This document shows positions 32,310 to 38,996 of a stretch of 38,996 nucleotides of DNA, in pieces; position 1 is the first letter of the stretch; each line of letters opens with the position of its first letter. The position numbers and the translations under genes are program-made. This DNA comes from Caryophanales bacterium (GTDB lineage: Bacteria; Bacillota; Bacilli; Paenibacillales; CANHCR01), in the NCBI GenBank assembly GCA_947459205.1, contig CANHCR010000022.1:1-38996 (forward strand), in the 5' to 3' direction. Below the pieces are notes generated by a model, which worked only from the letters and a program-made list of their open reading frames with translations, was not told the origin of the DNA and did not search any database.

Positions 32310-32318
32310 ATTATAACA
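32310..32318 (-). promoter_or_regulatory. Extended -10 promoter of the glycosyltransferase gene
   Basis: TGTTATAAT on the minus strand is a perfect extended -10 element, about 30 bases before the start codon. No good -35 box is seen. Confidence 0.5.
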
Positions 32319-32369
32319 TATTGGCGTGGCAAAATGAATGAAAGCGCAGGTTGGAGAATGAGCTACACG

Positions 32370-34589
32370 TCAGCCGCCCGCACGCATCGTCAAACCGACA
32401 CGCCCCTTCTTCAAATCGACGGACAGCACCCACACCGTCACGATGTCACCGACACCGACCACTTCGAGCGGATGTTTGACAAACTTGTCGGCGAGTTGCG
32501 AAATGTGGACGAGTCCGTCATTTTTGATGCCGATGTCCACGAACGCGCCGAAATCGACGACGTTGCGCACCGTCCCCTGCAACTGCATGCCGACCTGCAA
32601 ATCTTCGATCTGCAGCACTTCCGTATGAAAGATCGGCGGCGCCAGTTCTTCGCGCGGGTCACGCCCAGGTCGCTGCAAACTGTCGACGATGTCGCGCAAC
32701 GTCGGCACCCCGACGCCCAATTCCTGTGCCGCCCGCTCGACATCGAGCGCGCGCAACTGCTCGTGCGCCTGCGCCTTGCCCTGCGCGCGCCCCGCCGCCC
32801 CGCCAACCAGCATCTGCAGACGGTCGACCACCGCATACGACTCCGGATGAATCGGCGTATTGTCGAGCGGATTGTCGCCGTCGCTAATGCGCATAAAACC
32901 GACGCACTGCTCGTACGTCTTCGGCCCGAGGCGCGGCACTTTTTGCAGCTGCTTTCGGTTTTTGAACTTGCCCTGCTCCTCGCGATACTTGACGATCTGC
33001 TTGGCGATCGTCATATTCACGCCCGCCACGTACGATAGCAGCGACGGACTTGCCGTATTCAAATCGACGCCGACGTGGTTGACCGCCGACTCAACGACCG
33101 CACCCAACTTGTCCTCCAACCGTTTCGCTGCCACGTCATGCTGATACTGCCCGACGCCAATCGCTTTGGGCTCGATTTTCACCAGTTCCGCGAGCGGATC
33201 CTGCAAACGTCTGGCAATCGAAATTGCACTGCGCTCCGCCACATCCAACGTCGGAAACTCCTCCTGCGCCAGTCTGGACGCCGAATAGACGCTCGCCCCC
33301 GACTCACTGACGATAATATATTTTAACTCTTGCTGCAATTTTGCGATGAGTCCCGCGACGAATTGCTCCGTCTCGCGCGAAGCCGTGCCGTTGCCGATGA
33401 CGATCAACTGCACGCCATGTTTGCGAATGAGCGCTGTGAACGTCGCCTCTGCCTCAGCCACTTTGCTCAGCGGCGGTGTCGGATAGGTGACCGCGATGTC
33501 GAGCAGTTTGCCCGTCTCATCGACGACTGCCAACTTGCAACCGGTACGAAACGCTGGATCGACGCCGAGCACAACATAGCCCTTCACCGGCGGCTGTAGC
33601 AACAACTGTCGCAAATTTTCGGAAAAAATCGCAATCGCATGCTCCTCCGCCTGCTCGGTCAGCTGGTTTCGTAGTTCCCGCTCCAAAGACGGCGCGAGCA
33701 AACGCTTGTAACTGTCCTCAAATGTAGCCGCCAGCAATTCCGCAACAATCGTCGGTCGCTTCATCCACTGCTTCGCCAAAAACTCGAACACGGCGCGCGT
33801 CTCGAGCTCGATGCGAATTTTCAAAAACTCTTCTTTCTCCCCGCGGTTCATCGCCAGCACGCGATGCGGCGGCAATTTGCGCAGTGGTTCGCGGTACTTG
33901 TAATACATCTCGTACACCGACTCGGCTTCAGCATCTTTCGCCTCGCTGGCCATCAAGCCCTCGCGCCACATGTAGCGCCGCACCCAAGCACGCGTCTTCG
34001 CATCATCAGCAACCGTCTCGGCGATGATGTCCTGCGCGCCTTGCAGCGCTTCCTCGGCGCTCGCCACACCTTTCTCCTCGGAGACATAAGCAGTCGCCTC
34101 CTGAAGCGCATCGCCGGCCATCGGCAGCGACAACAGCCACTCCGCTAGTGGTTCGAGCCCTTTCTCGCGCGCCACCCCGGCACGTGTCTTCTTCTTTTGT
34201 CGATACGGACGATACAAATCCTCGACTTCCTGCAATTTCGCCGCCTGCTCAATCGCCGTCCGTAATTCATCGGTCAGTTTTCCCTGTTCCTCAATCAGGC
34301 GCAGCACCTCGTCCTTGCGCGCCTCCAAATTGCGCAAATATTGCAGCCGTTCGCTGAGGTCGCGCAGCTGCGTCTCATCGAGTTCGCCCGTCATCTCCTT
34401 ACGGTAGCGGGCAATAAATGGAATCGTGTTGCCCTCGTCGAGCAACTGTACGGTAGTTTTCACCTGTGTAGGACGGATGTTCAACTCTTGCGCCAACTGG
34501 CTGATCAAACGCCGTGCGCGCTCCTCAACCACAACCTGCGCACCAACGTCCGCCTTAACATGCGCCTGCTCGTTCCCTGTTTTTTGCAT
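32370..34589 (-). CDS. tex: Tex-family RNA-binding transcription accessory protein
   Basis: A 739-residue Tex protein (YdcI in B. subtilis). The N-terminal helical domain has NTIPFIARYRKEMTGELDETQLRDL, then the RNase-H-like YqgF domain (VLGVDPAFRTGCKLAVVDETGKLLD), a helix-hairpin-helix region (NTASPSLLSYVAGVNMTIAKQIVKYREEQG) and a C-terminal S1 RNA-binding domain (GTVRNVVDFGAFVDIGIKNDGLVHISQLA). Tex binds nucleic acid and affects transcription and translation; the exact biochemical role is unsettled. AAGGAG lies nine bases before ATG 34589. It is separate from the toxin-antitoxin genes by a terminator, and its position after ndoA matches B. subtilis. Confidence 0.95.
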   Translation of the reverse strand: MQKTGNEQAHVKADVGAQVVVEERARRLISQLAQELNIRPTQVKTTVQLLDEGNTIPFIARYRKEMTGELDETQLRDLSERLQYLRNLEARKDEVLRLIEEQGKLTDELRTAIEQAAKLQEVEDLYRPYRQKKKTRAGVAREKGLEPLAEWLLSLPMAGDALQEATAYVSEEKGVASAEEALQGAQDIIAETVADDAKTRAWVRRYMWREGLMASEAKDAEAESVYEMYYKYREPLRKLPPHRVLAMNRGEKEEFLKIRIELETRAVFEFLAKQWMKRPTIVAELLAATFEDSYKRLLAPSLERELRNQLTEQAEEHAIAIFSENLRQLLLQPPVKGYVVLGVDPAFRTGCKLAVVDETGKLLDIAVTYPTPPLSKVAEAEATFTALIRKHGVQLIVIGNGTASRETEQFVAGLIAKLQQELKYIIVSESGASVYSASRLAQEEFPTLDVAERSAISIARRLQDPLAELVKIEPKAIGVGQYQHDVAAKRLEDKLGAVVESAVNHVGVDLNTASPSLLSYVAGVNMTIAKQIVKYREEQGKFKNRKQLQKVPRLGPKTYEQCVGFMRISDGDNPLDNTPIHPESYAVVDRLQMLVGGAAGRAQGKAQAHEQLRALDVERAAQELGVGVPTLRDIVDSLQRPGRDPREELAPPIFHTEVLQIEDLQVGMQLQGTVRNVVDFGAFVDIGIKNDGLVHISQLADKFVKHPLEVVGVGDIVTVWVLSVDLKKGRVGLTMRAGG

Positions 34590-34623
34590 GATGCTATGCT
34601 CCTTCGGCTATCGATTGACAAAA

Positions 34624-34650
34624 TAAAAACGAGGGGCAAATCCACCCTCG
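34624..34650 (-). terminator. Rho-independent terminator after the EndoA toxin gene
   Basis: CGAGGG and CCCTCG pair around a nine-base loop. On the minus strand TTTTTATTTT follows. It lies 15 bases past the toxin stop at 34665. Confidence 0.85.
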
Positions 34651-34664
34651 CAGTATGATCTCTA

Positions 34665-35024
34665 TTAAAATTCTATGAGCCCCAAACTGATTTGTAAAGC
34701 GTCATCGACTTTACGCATCATATGGTCGCCTAAATGCGTCAGTTTTTTGCGCAACCTCATCTTGTCGATCGTGCGAATCTGTTCCGTCAAAATGAGCGAA
34801 TCGTGCTCAAAGCCTTCCGTCTCAGCCGAAACCTCAACGTGTGTCGGCATTTTCGCCTTGCCTAACTCTGCCGTGATGGATGCGACAATGATCGTCGGGC
34901 TGAACCGGTTGCCGATGTCATTTTGAATGACGAGCACTGGCCGGTAACCAAACTGTTCGGACCCAAGGTTGACTGTTTTGTCACCCAAATCCGCATACCA
35001 TACATCCCCTCGCACCACGACCAA
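34665..35024 (-). CDS. ndoA: MazF-type endoribonuclease toxin EndoA
   Basis: A 119-residue mRNA interferase closely matching B. subtilis EndoA (116 residues), which cuts U^ACAU sites. VVRGDVWYADLG, QFGYRPVLVIQNDIGNRFSPTIIVASIT, PTHVEV, ILTEQIRTIDKMRL and KVDDALQISLGLIEF are all conserved. TTG 35024 is chosen because it aligns with the Met of MIVKRGDVYFADL in EndoA. The longer in-frame start upstream reads through the end of the antitoxin gene and adds an unrelated N-terminus. The weak ribosome site suggests translation coupled to the antitoxin, ten bases upstream. A terminator follows. Confidence 0.93.
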   Translation of the reverse strand: MVVVRGDVWYADLGDKTVNLGSEQFGYRPVLVIQNDIGNRFSPTIIVASITAELGKAKMPTHVEVSAETEGFEHDSLILTEQIRTIDKMRLRKKLTHLGDHMMRKVDDALQISLGLIEF

Positions 35025-35034
35025 GTCGCGCGGT

Positions 35035-35334
35035 TTAACGCCCAAATGAAGTCCCCCCGCTAACCATGCGATGCATCGTGGTGTCTGCCTCTGCTTCTGC
35101 TGCAAACGCCTCGCTGGCCATCATCAGATTGATGTTGCCCATTTCAGCATAACCACGTGTCATCATTTCGCGGATATATCTCTTTTTATGCTCAAAAATG
35201 TATTGTTTCATCGCTTCACGAATCATTTCGCTACGATTTCCATTTTGTGTATTCACCAAGCTATCAATCTCCTGCAACAAATGATCAGGAAGACTGATCA
35301 TGATGCGCTTCGTTTGTGGGTAAACATTGGACAT
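35035..35334 (-). CDS. ndoAI: Ribbon-helix-helix antitoxin EndoAI
   Basis: A 99-residue antitoxin for the adjacent EndoA. The N-terminal ribbon-helix-helix fold (TKRIMISLPDHLLQEIDSLVN, NRSEMIREAMKQYI) binds DNA to repress the operon; the C-terminal tail (YAEMGNINLMMASEAFAAEAEA) blocks the toxin. GGAGG lies eight bases before ATG 35334. The order alr - ndoAI - ndoA is the same as in B. subtilis. The gap to alr is 69 bases and no strong promoter is seen there, so the pair may be read from the alr promoter. Confidence 0.94.
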   Translation of the reverse strand: MSNVYPQTKRIMISLPDHLLQEIDSLVNTQNGNRSEMIREAMKQYIFEHKKRYIREMMTRGYAEMGNINLMMASEAFAAEAEADTTMHRMVSGGTSFGR

Positions 35335-35403
35335 TCATCGCACCTCCAGCAACATATAAGCCAACTTTAACACAAATATTCGAGAAAAGTATGAAAAATC
35401 CTG

Positions 35404-36654
35404 CTATAAATTGTTACCGTTTTGTGACAAAAGTTTCTCGGTGACAAATACCTCTTCTTTGCTGCCGATCAGCGGGTTCACAACACTACTCAACACGCCA
35501 TCACGTACGTAAAGCCGCGGCACACGATGCGAGACCATGCATGTAATCTCATAATTGATGGTTCCGAGTCGCTGCGCCAAATCATCGGCGGTAATCGTTT
35601 GCTCGCCCTGTGTACCGAAAATGACGACCTCGTCGCCGACCTGCACACTCTGCACGTCCTGCATATGCTGCACGCTGATGATGCACTGGTCCATGCAAAT
35701 GCGTCCGATGACCGGCGCTTTGTGTCCGCGCACGAGCACTTCCGCCCGCCCGGTCAACATCCGCGTGAAACCGTCTGCATAGCCGACCGGTAACGTCGCC
35801 ACTCGCTCTGCTTGCTCGGTAACATACGTCGCGCCGTAACTAACACCCGCACCTGCAGGGAGCGTTTTCACATGGACTACGCCCGTCTTAAAACTCATCA
35901 CCGGCTGAAGCGCAATCTGCTGCCGATTGACCTCTGCAGACGGATAGAGCCCGTACATGCTGATGCCGAGCCGAATCATATTATAAGATAAGTCCGGATA
36001 TTGAATCGCCGTGGCACTGTTGCCTGCGTGGAGCAACGGAAATGTCACGCCCTCAGCAGCGAACTCATCTACCAATTGCTTGAACTTTGCATACTGCACA
36101 TTCGTATAAGATGCGTCCGCCTCATCAGCACAAGCATAGTGCGTGAACAAACCTTCCACCTGCACATTTGGCAACTGCAACGCGCGCCGGATAAACGCCC
36201 GCGCCGACTCCGTATCATGCAAACCGAGCCGCCCCATTCCCGTATCCAGCTTGATGTGGACGCGTAACGGTGCGACTTGATCCTCCGACTCTTCTAACCT
36301 TTCTAACTTTTCCAACGCATCAAGCACATCATCGGAAAACACAGCAAGCGTCACCTGATACTTGCGAGCAAGCGCCAAGCCGTCGGGTGGCGTATAGCCA
36401 AGCACCAAAATCGGCGTCTCAATCCCAGCCTCGCGCAGCTCAATCGCCTCATCGAGAAAAGCGACAGCCAAATGCGAAACGCCGCAAGCAGTCGCCTCAC
36501 GCGCCACCTGGATCGCGCCGTGACCGTAACCGTTCGCTTTGACGACCGCCATCAGTTGCATCTTTGGTCCTAATACGTTTTGAAAACCTTGAATGTTCGC
36601 CCTCAATGCATCCAGTGAAATTTCTACATAGGTCGGACGATAAAAATGTTCCAC
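35404..36654 (-). CDS. alr: Alanine racemase
   Basis: A 416-residue pyridoxal-phosphate enzyme converting L-alanine to D-alanine for peptidoglycan. The PLP lysine is in VVKANGYGHGA and the second catalytic Tyr is in GVSYGATY. Conserved LDTGMGRLG, FTHYACADEAD, RLGISMYGLYP and GRICMDQCIISV are present. GTG 36654 follows TAGG by eight bases; the in-frame GTG at 36663 has no room for a ribosome site. It has its own promoter (36708-36736), follows the LolA-like lipoprotein gene and precedes the toxin-antitoxin pair, as in B. subtilis. Confidence 0.95.
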   Translation of the reverse strand: MEHFYRPTYVEISLDALRANIQGFQNVLGPKMQLMAVVKANGYGHGAIQVAREATACGVSHLAVAFLDEAIELREAGIETPILVLGYTPPDGLALARKYQVTLAVFSDDVLDALEKLERLEESEDQVAPLRVHIKLDTGMGRLGLHDTESARAFIRRALQLPNVQVEGLFTHYACADEADASYTNVQYAKFKQLVDEFAAEGVTFPLLHAGNSATAIQYPDLSYNMIRLGISMYGLYPSAEVNRQQIALQPVMSFKTGVVHVKTLPAGAGVSYGATYVTEQAERVATLPVGYADGFTRMLTGRAEVLVRGHKAPVIGRICMDQCIISVQHMQDVQSVQVGDEVVIFGTQGEQTITADDLAQRLGTINYEITCMVSHRVPRLYVRDGVLSSVVNPLIGSKEEVFVTEKLLSQNGNNL

Positions 36655-36707
36655 ACGATACACCTACTTTTTCGATACCCAACTTCTGCAATTTCGTTAA
36701 CAAATCC

Positions 36708-36736
36708 ATGTTAAATGGAACACTCGATGCTGTCAA
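36708..36736 (-). promoter_or_regulatory. Promoter of alr
   Basis: On the minus strand a perfect TTGACA and TAACAT are 17 bp apart, directly after the lipoprotein stop and about 54 bases before the alr start. Confidence 0.75.
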
Positions 36737-36745
36737 CTGACTGAC

Positions 36746-37843
36746 TCATTTGCCAATCTGACCGTTGACCGATCGCGCGACTTTCATCATCTCGTCAAGC
36801 GACAAATCGGCTGTCGTCAACTTATACTCGACCCCTTCGTCAGTCCAAGTCATCGTCTTCTGTTCATCGCCAAGCAGCACCGCGAACGTATGGCCGAGAT
36901 CAATCAACTGTCCGTCCATGGCCGACACGGTCGTCGTCTGCGGATGCGATTCGGTCAACGTAAAATGATAGTTGCCGCCATATCGCAGCATGACCGCTTT
37001 TTGATCACCCAAGCGAAACTCCTGCATGTCGCGCTTGGCGACACCTTCTGGCAAATATCCAGGTTCAATCACGCCAAACGATTGCACGGGCGTTTGCTGT
37101 TTCGCTGGCGTCTGCGGTTGATCGGAAGTCGACGATTCAGCAAGCGTCGGTTCCGTGCCGTCCACCATTTTTTCATGCAAAGCGTCTTCAGACGTAAGAC
37201 TCGGATTGAGCCATCCGGTCATATTTTTTTGCGTGACGAACGCACGGTCATCAAATTTAAAATCGTACTCAAACGACTGAAAATCCATTTGCACCAACTT
37301 TGCCGCCTGCTTGTCGAACACCTCAATCGTCTTCGGTGAGTACGAATCTTTCATGATGCGGATTTTCTGCCGCGCCAACATACTGTTTTGGTAATTGGCA
37401 GCCACATCGAACAGAACCGTTTCTTTATCGTCCGAAAACTTGCGTTGCTGATCATCTTGAATACTTTGCACGAGCGTCTGCATCAGATAGACTTGCCCTT
37501 GCTGTTCCGGCCAGTTGCTTTGAAAACGAAAACTTTTGTTCAGATGCGGCGTTAGAACGAACACACCATCATCGTTGCGCAACACAATTTGTGATACATT
37601 CTTCTCGTCTTGCTTCAGCATCACGCGGTAATAATGAGGCTGTTTATACCATACCTCGACCGAATATTGCAGCGGCTTCTCGCCAGTCAGCAACGTCATC
37701 TTCCCGTTCGCTTTGTAACTGTCCATCTTCTCCATTCGCTTCGTCAAATCAGACATCACATCATCCGCAGTTTTCGGCCCGCAACCACTCAAAATAAGCG
37801 CGGTGAGCAAGGCAATCACCAGCATAAACGGCCAACGTCTCAT
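36746..37843 (-). CDS. LolA-like lipoprotein (YdcC-type)
   Basis: A 365-residue lipoprotein with signal peptide and lipobox LILSGCG (Cys at about 21). The first domain (about 25-220) resembles LolA/LppX-type lipid-binding folds (YKANGKMTLLTGEKPLQYSVEVWYKQPHYYRV). A Pro/Thr/Gln-rich linker (TSDQPQTPAKQQTP) follows, then a C-terminal domain of the DUF4367 kind (LPEGVAKRDMQEFRLGDQKAVMLRYG). B. subtilis YdcC, at the same place upstream of alr, has this layout. ATG 37843 lies nine bases after GGAGG; the ATG at 37861 overlaps that site. The role is unknown; it probably sits on the outer face of the membrane. Confidence 0.9.
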   Translation of the reverse strand: MRRWPFMLVIALLTALILSGCGPKTADDVMSDLTKRMEKMDSYKANGKMTLLTGEKPLQYSVEVWYKQPHYYRVMLKQDEKNVSQIVLRNDDGVFVLTPHLNKSFRFQSNWPEQQGQVYLMQTLVQSIQDDQQRKFSDDKETVLFDVAANYQNSMLARQKIRIMKDSYSPKTIEVFDKQAAKLVQMDFQSFEYDFKFDDRAFVTQKNMTGWLNPSLTSEDALHEKMVDGTEPTLAESSTSDQPQTPAKQQTPVQSFGVIEPGYLPEGVAKRDMQEFRLGDQKAVMLRYGGNYHFTLTESHPQTTTVSAMDGQLIDLGHTFAVLLGDEQKTMTWTDEGVEYKLTTADLSLDEMMKVARSVNGQIGK

Positions 37844-37930
37844 TCTTTCATTCCTCCTCATGAATGTTCAATCCCGGATGATACATGCTATGAGGAGGTT
37901 TGGACAATTATGCAGACAACCGCTCTACAC

Positions 37931-38515
37931 TTAATTCGACAACGATGACATGGCCGCTTGCTTCGTCGCTTGATAGGCCGCGCGATACTGCGCTTCGTAT
38001 GGCGCAGCATTCACTCCAATGGCTTGCAACTGACTCGCCATTTGACCAACAATTCCCGCAAATTGCCCGTCACAACTACCAAGCGCAGCAAACCCCTGAT
38101 CAACGAGTTGAGCGCGCTGTTGTTTGTCCGATGTGGATTTGAATTTTTGAAACAAGCCGGATAGCGTACCTGCGCATCTGCCTCGCAACGCCACGAGTTG
38201 ACCTTCCGTTTGCACGAGAATCGCAGCCAACTTCTCATCATTTTCAGATGTTGTCTTCGAACCAGCAACTTGCTCCTTAGTTTCAGGTGTTTTTTTCTGT
38301 TTCGCTACCGGTTGCTTTGGCTGATCATTGTTATCCGTAAAAATCTCAGCGTCATTTCGCTGTTCGACCGACGGACGCTTGTCATTCTTTAGATGGTTGA
38401 CATTCGACGTTGACTGTTTATCGAGAGACCTCTCCGTCGATTGACTGATGATAAAAAAAGGAATGGCCACAAGAATGGCCATTACAAAAATGTTCAAGAT
38501 GAACGATGCCTTCAT
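37931..38515 (-). CDS. Membrane-anchored protein with small Cys-containing helical domain
   Basis: A 194-residue protein with one N-terminal membrane helix (FILNIFVMAILVAIPFFIISQ), a polar linker rich in Lys, Asn, Gln and Thr (about 25-90) and a helical C-terminal domain of about 95 residues. The same domain ends the next gene upstream: both have L..L..RC, KST, QG...L..CD..F, M..QL..IG and YR..Y. The two Cys could form a disulphide outside the cell. ATG 38515 overlaps closely with the end of the upstream gene. I do not recognise a known family. Linked order suggests duplication and a shared role at the cell surface. Confidence 0.8.
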   Translation of the reverse strand: MKASFILNIFVMAILVAIPFFIISQSTERSLDKQSTSNVNHLKNDKRPSVEQRNDAEIFTDNNDQPKQPVAKQKKTPETKEQVAGSKTTSENDEKLAAILVQTEGQLVALRGRCAGTLSGLFQKFKSTSDKQQRAQLVDQGFAALGSCDGQFAGIVGQMASQLQAIGVNAAPYEAQYRAAYQATKQAAMSSLSN

Positions 38516-38520
38516 ACGAT

Positions 38521-38996
38521 TCAACCGCCCAATAGTTTATCCATATTTCTTTGCTTAACATCTTCGTATTGTTTGCGATACTTTGTCACTTCCGCTTCTG
38601 GAAAACGGCCGATGTTTCTCAATTGATCCGTCATCACACTTAAAATCAAGTTGAAGCGCTGATCACAAGTATTTAGTTCGGTAATGCCTTGTTCAATGTA
38701 CTTTTTTTGCAACTCTTGATTTGTCGTCGACTTGTAGAGATTATACATATTCGTCAAATTCCTTGAACATCTGCTTTGCAAAGAAGATAACTTGCTCTCC
38801 GTGGATGCAATAATCTTGTTGTATTGTGCGTCCGTCGGATTTGTCGGTATCGTGGTACCGCCTGTACCTCCTGAACCGCCCGTGCCACCCGTACCACCTG
38901 TGCCACCCGTACCGCTGATGATGCCAGTCACGTTGGCGTAGTCGAGGCCGGTGTTGCTGTTGTCATTGACCTGAATCTGACGGAAACCGCCTGCGG
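38521..38996 (-). CDS. C-terminal part of a secreted protein with Gly-Thr linker and Cys-containing domain (5' end outside window)
   Basis: The frame stays open to base 38996, so the N-terminus is missing. The visible 157 residues start FRQIQVNDNSNTGLDYANVTG, then a Gly-Gly-Thr linker of about 20 residues, then the helical domain also found in the next gene, with Cys residues in SRCSRNL and NTCDQRF. A GTG at 38931 could be read as a start but has no ribosome site, and the coding pattern continues upstream, so I call the gene partial. The linker suggests a surface or secreted multi-domain protein. The function is not known. Confidence 0.8.
   Translation of the reverse strand, partial: AGGFRQIQVNDNSNTGLDYANVTGIISGTGGTGGTGGTGGSGGTGGTTIPTNPTDAQYNKIIASTESKLSSLQSRCSRNLTNMYNLYKSTTNQELQKKYIEQGITELNTCDQRFNLILSVMTDQLRNIGRFPEAEVTKYRKQYEDVKQRNMDKLLGG

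Noticed and set aside
36497-36736. 79-codon minus-strand frame at the alr start
   Set aside because: It overlaps the start of alr in another frame, and its first part spans the alr promoter.

Overview
The window comes from a Gram-positive, endospore-forming member of the Bacilli. Evidence is the block lipoprotein - alr - ndoAI - ndoA - tex, a CmpA-type spore-cortex small protein, an SprT protein beside tRNA genes, Bacillus-type Zur boxes, strong AGGAGG ribosome binding sites and many TTG/GTG starts. Gene content resembles the ydc region of Bacillus subtilis, but the multi-CheX chemotaxis cluster and the base composition suggest a Paenibacillaceae or Alicyclobacillaceae relative. That family-level placement is a guess.

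Layout. (1) 1-3194, minus strand: an AT-rich cassette with its own promoter. It encodes a secreted protein with an aerolysin/ETX-MTX2-like strand pattern, a membrane-anchored protein, an ABC ATPase and a MacB/FtsX-type permease cut by the window edge. (2) 3255-12948, minus strand: one ten-gene chemotaxis operon in transcription order cheA (hybrid, with two CheW domains and a receiver), cheW, mcp, cheB, cheR (apparent CTG start), cheY, cheX, cheY, cheX, cheX. It is bounded by a promoter and a terminator. (3) 12977-18745: small membrane and zinc-ribbon proteins around a 1452-residue modular surface protein. (4) 18881-20436: an IS1182-type insertion sequence whose transposase start lies inside an inverted repeat. 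The roughly 290 bases after the transposase hold no gene that I can support. (5) 20664-21008: tRNA-Lys and tRNA-Leu with promoter and terminator. (6) 21034-29353: a zinc-homeostasis island. It holds sprT, a TIGR03943 protein and a COG0701 permease, four COG0523 (CobW-type) GTPases including a clear ZagA/YciC, and a cysteine-poor ribosomal protein L33. Two good Zur boxes sit just downstream of sigma-A promoters. (7) 29381-38996: an unknown gene, cmpA, a UDP-sugar dehydrogenase, a glycosyltransferase, tex, the EndoA/EndoAI toxin-antitoxin pair, alr, a LolA-like lipoprotein, and two genes that share a small Cys-containing domain.

How the genes work together. The zinc island looks like a low-zinc response. 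Zur would release two transcription units when zinc is scarce. One makes two coupled COG0523 proteins. The other makes ZagA and then a zinc-free L33 that can replace a zinc-binding paralogue. The ZagA transcript has a leader of about 290 nt containing a near-perfect 104-bp tandem repeat made of two 52-bp hairpin modules. A further copy of one module core lies at the 3' end of cmpA. This repeat-loaded Zur leader and the cluster of four COG0523 genes, one lacking the normal guanine-specificity Asp, are the most unusual parts of the window.
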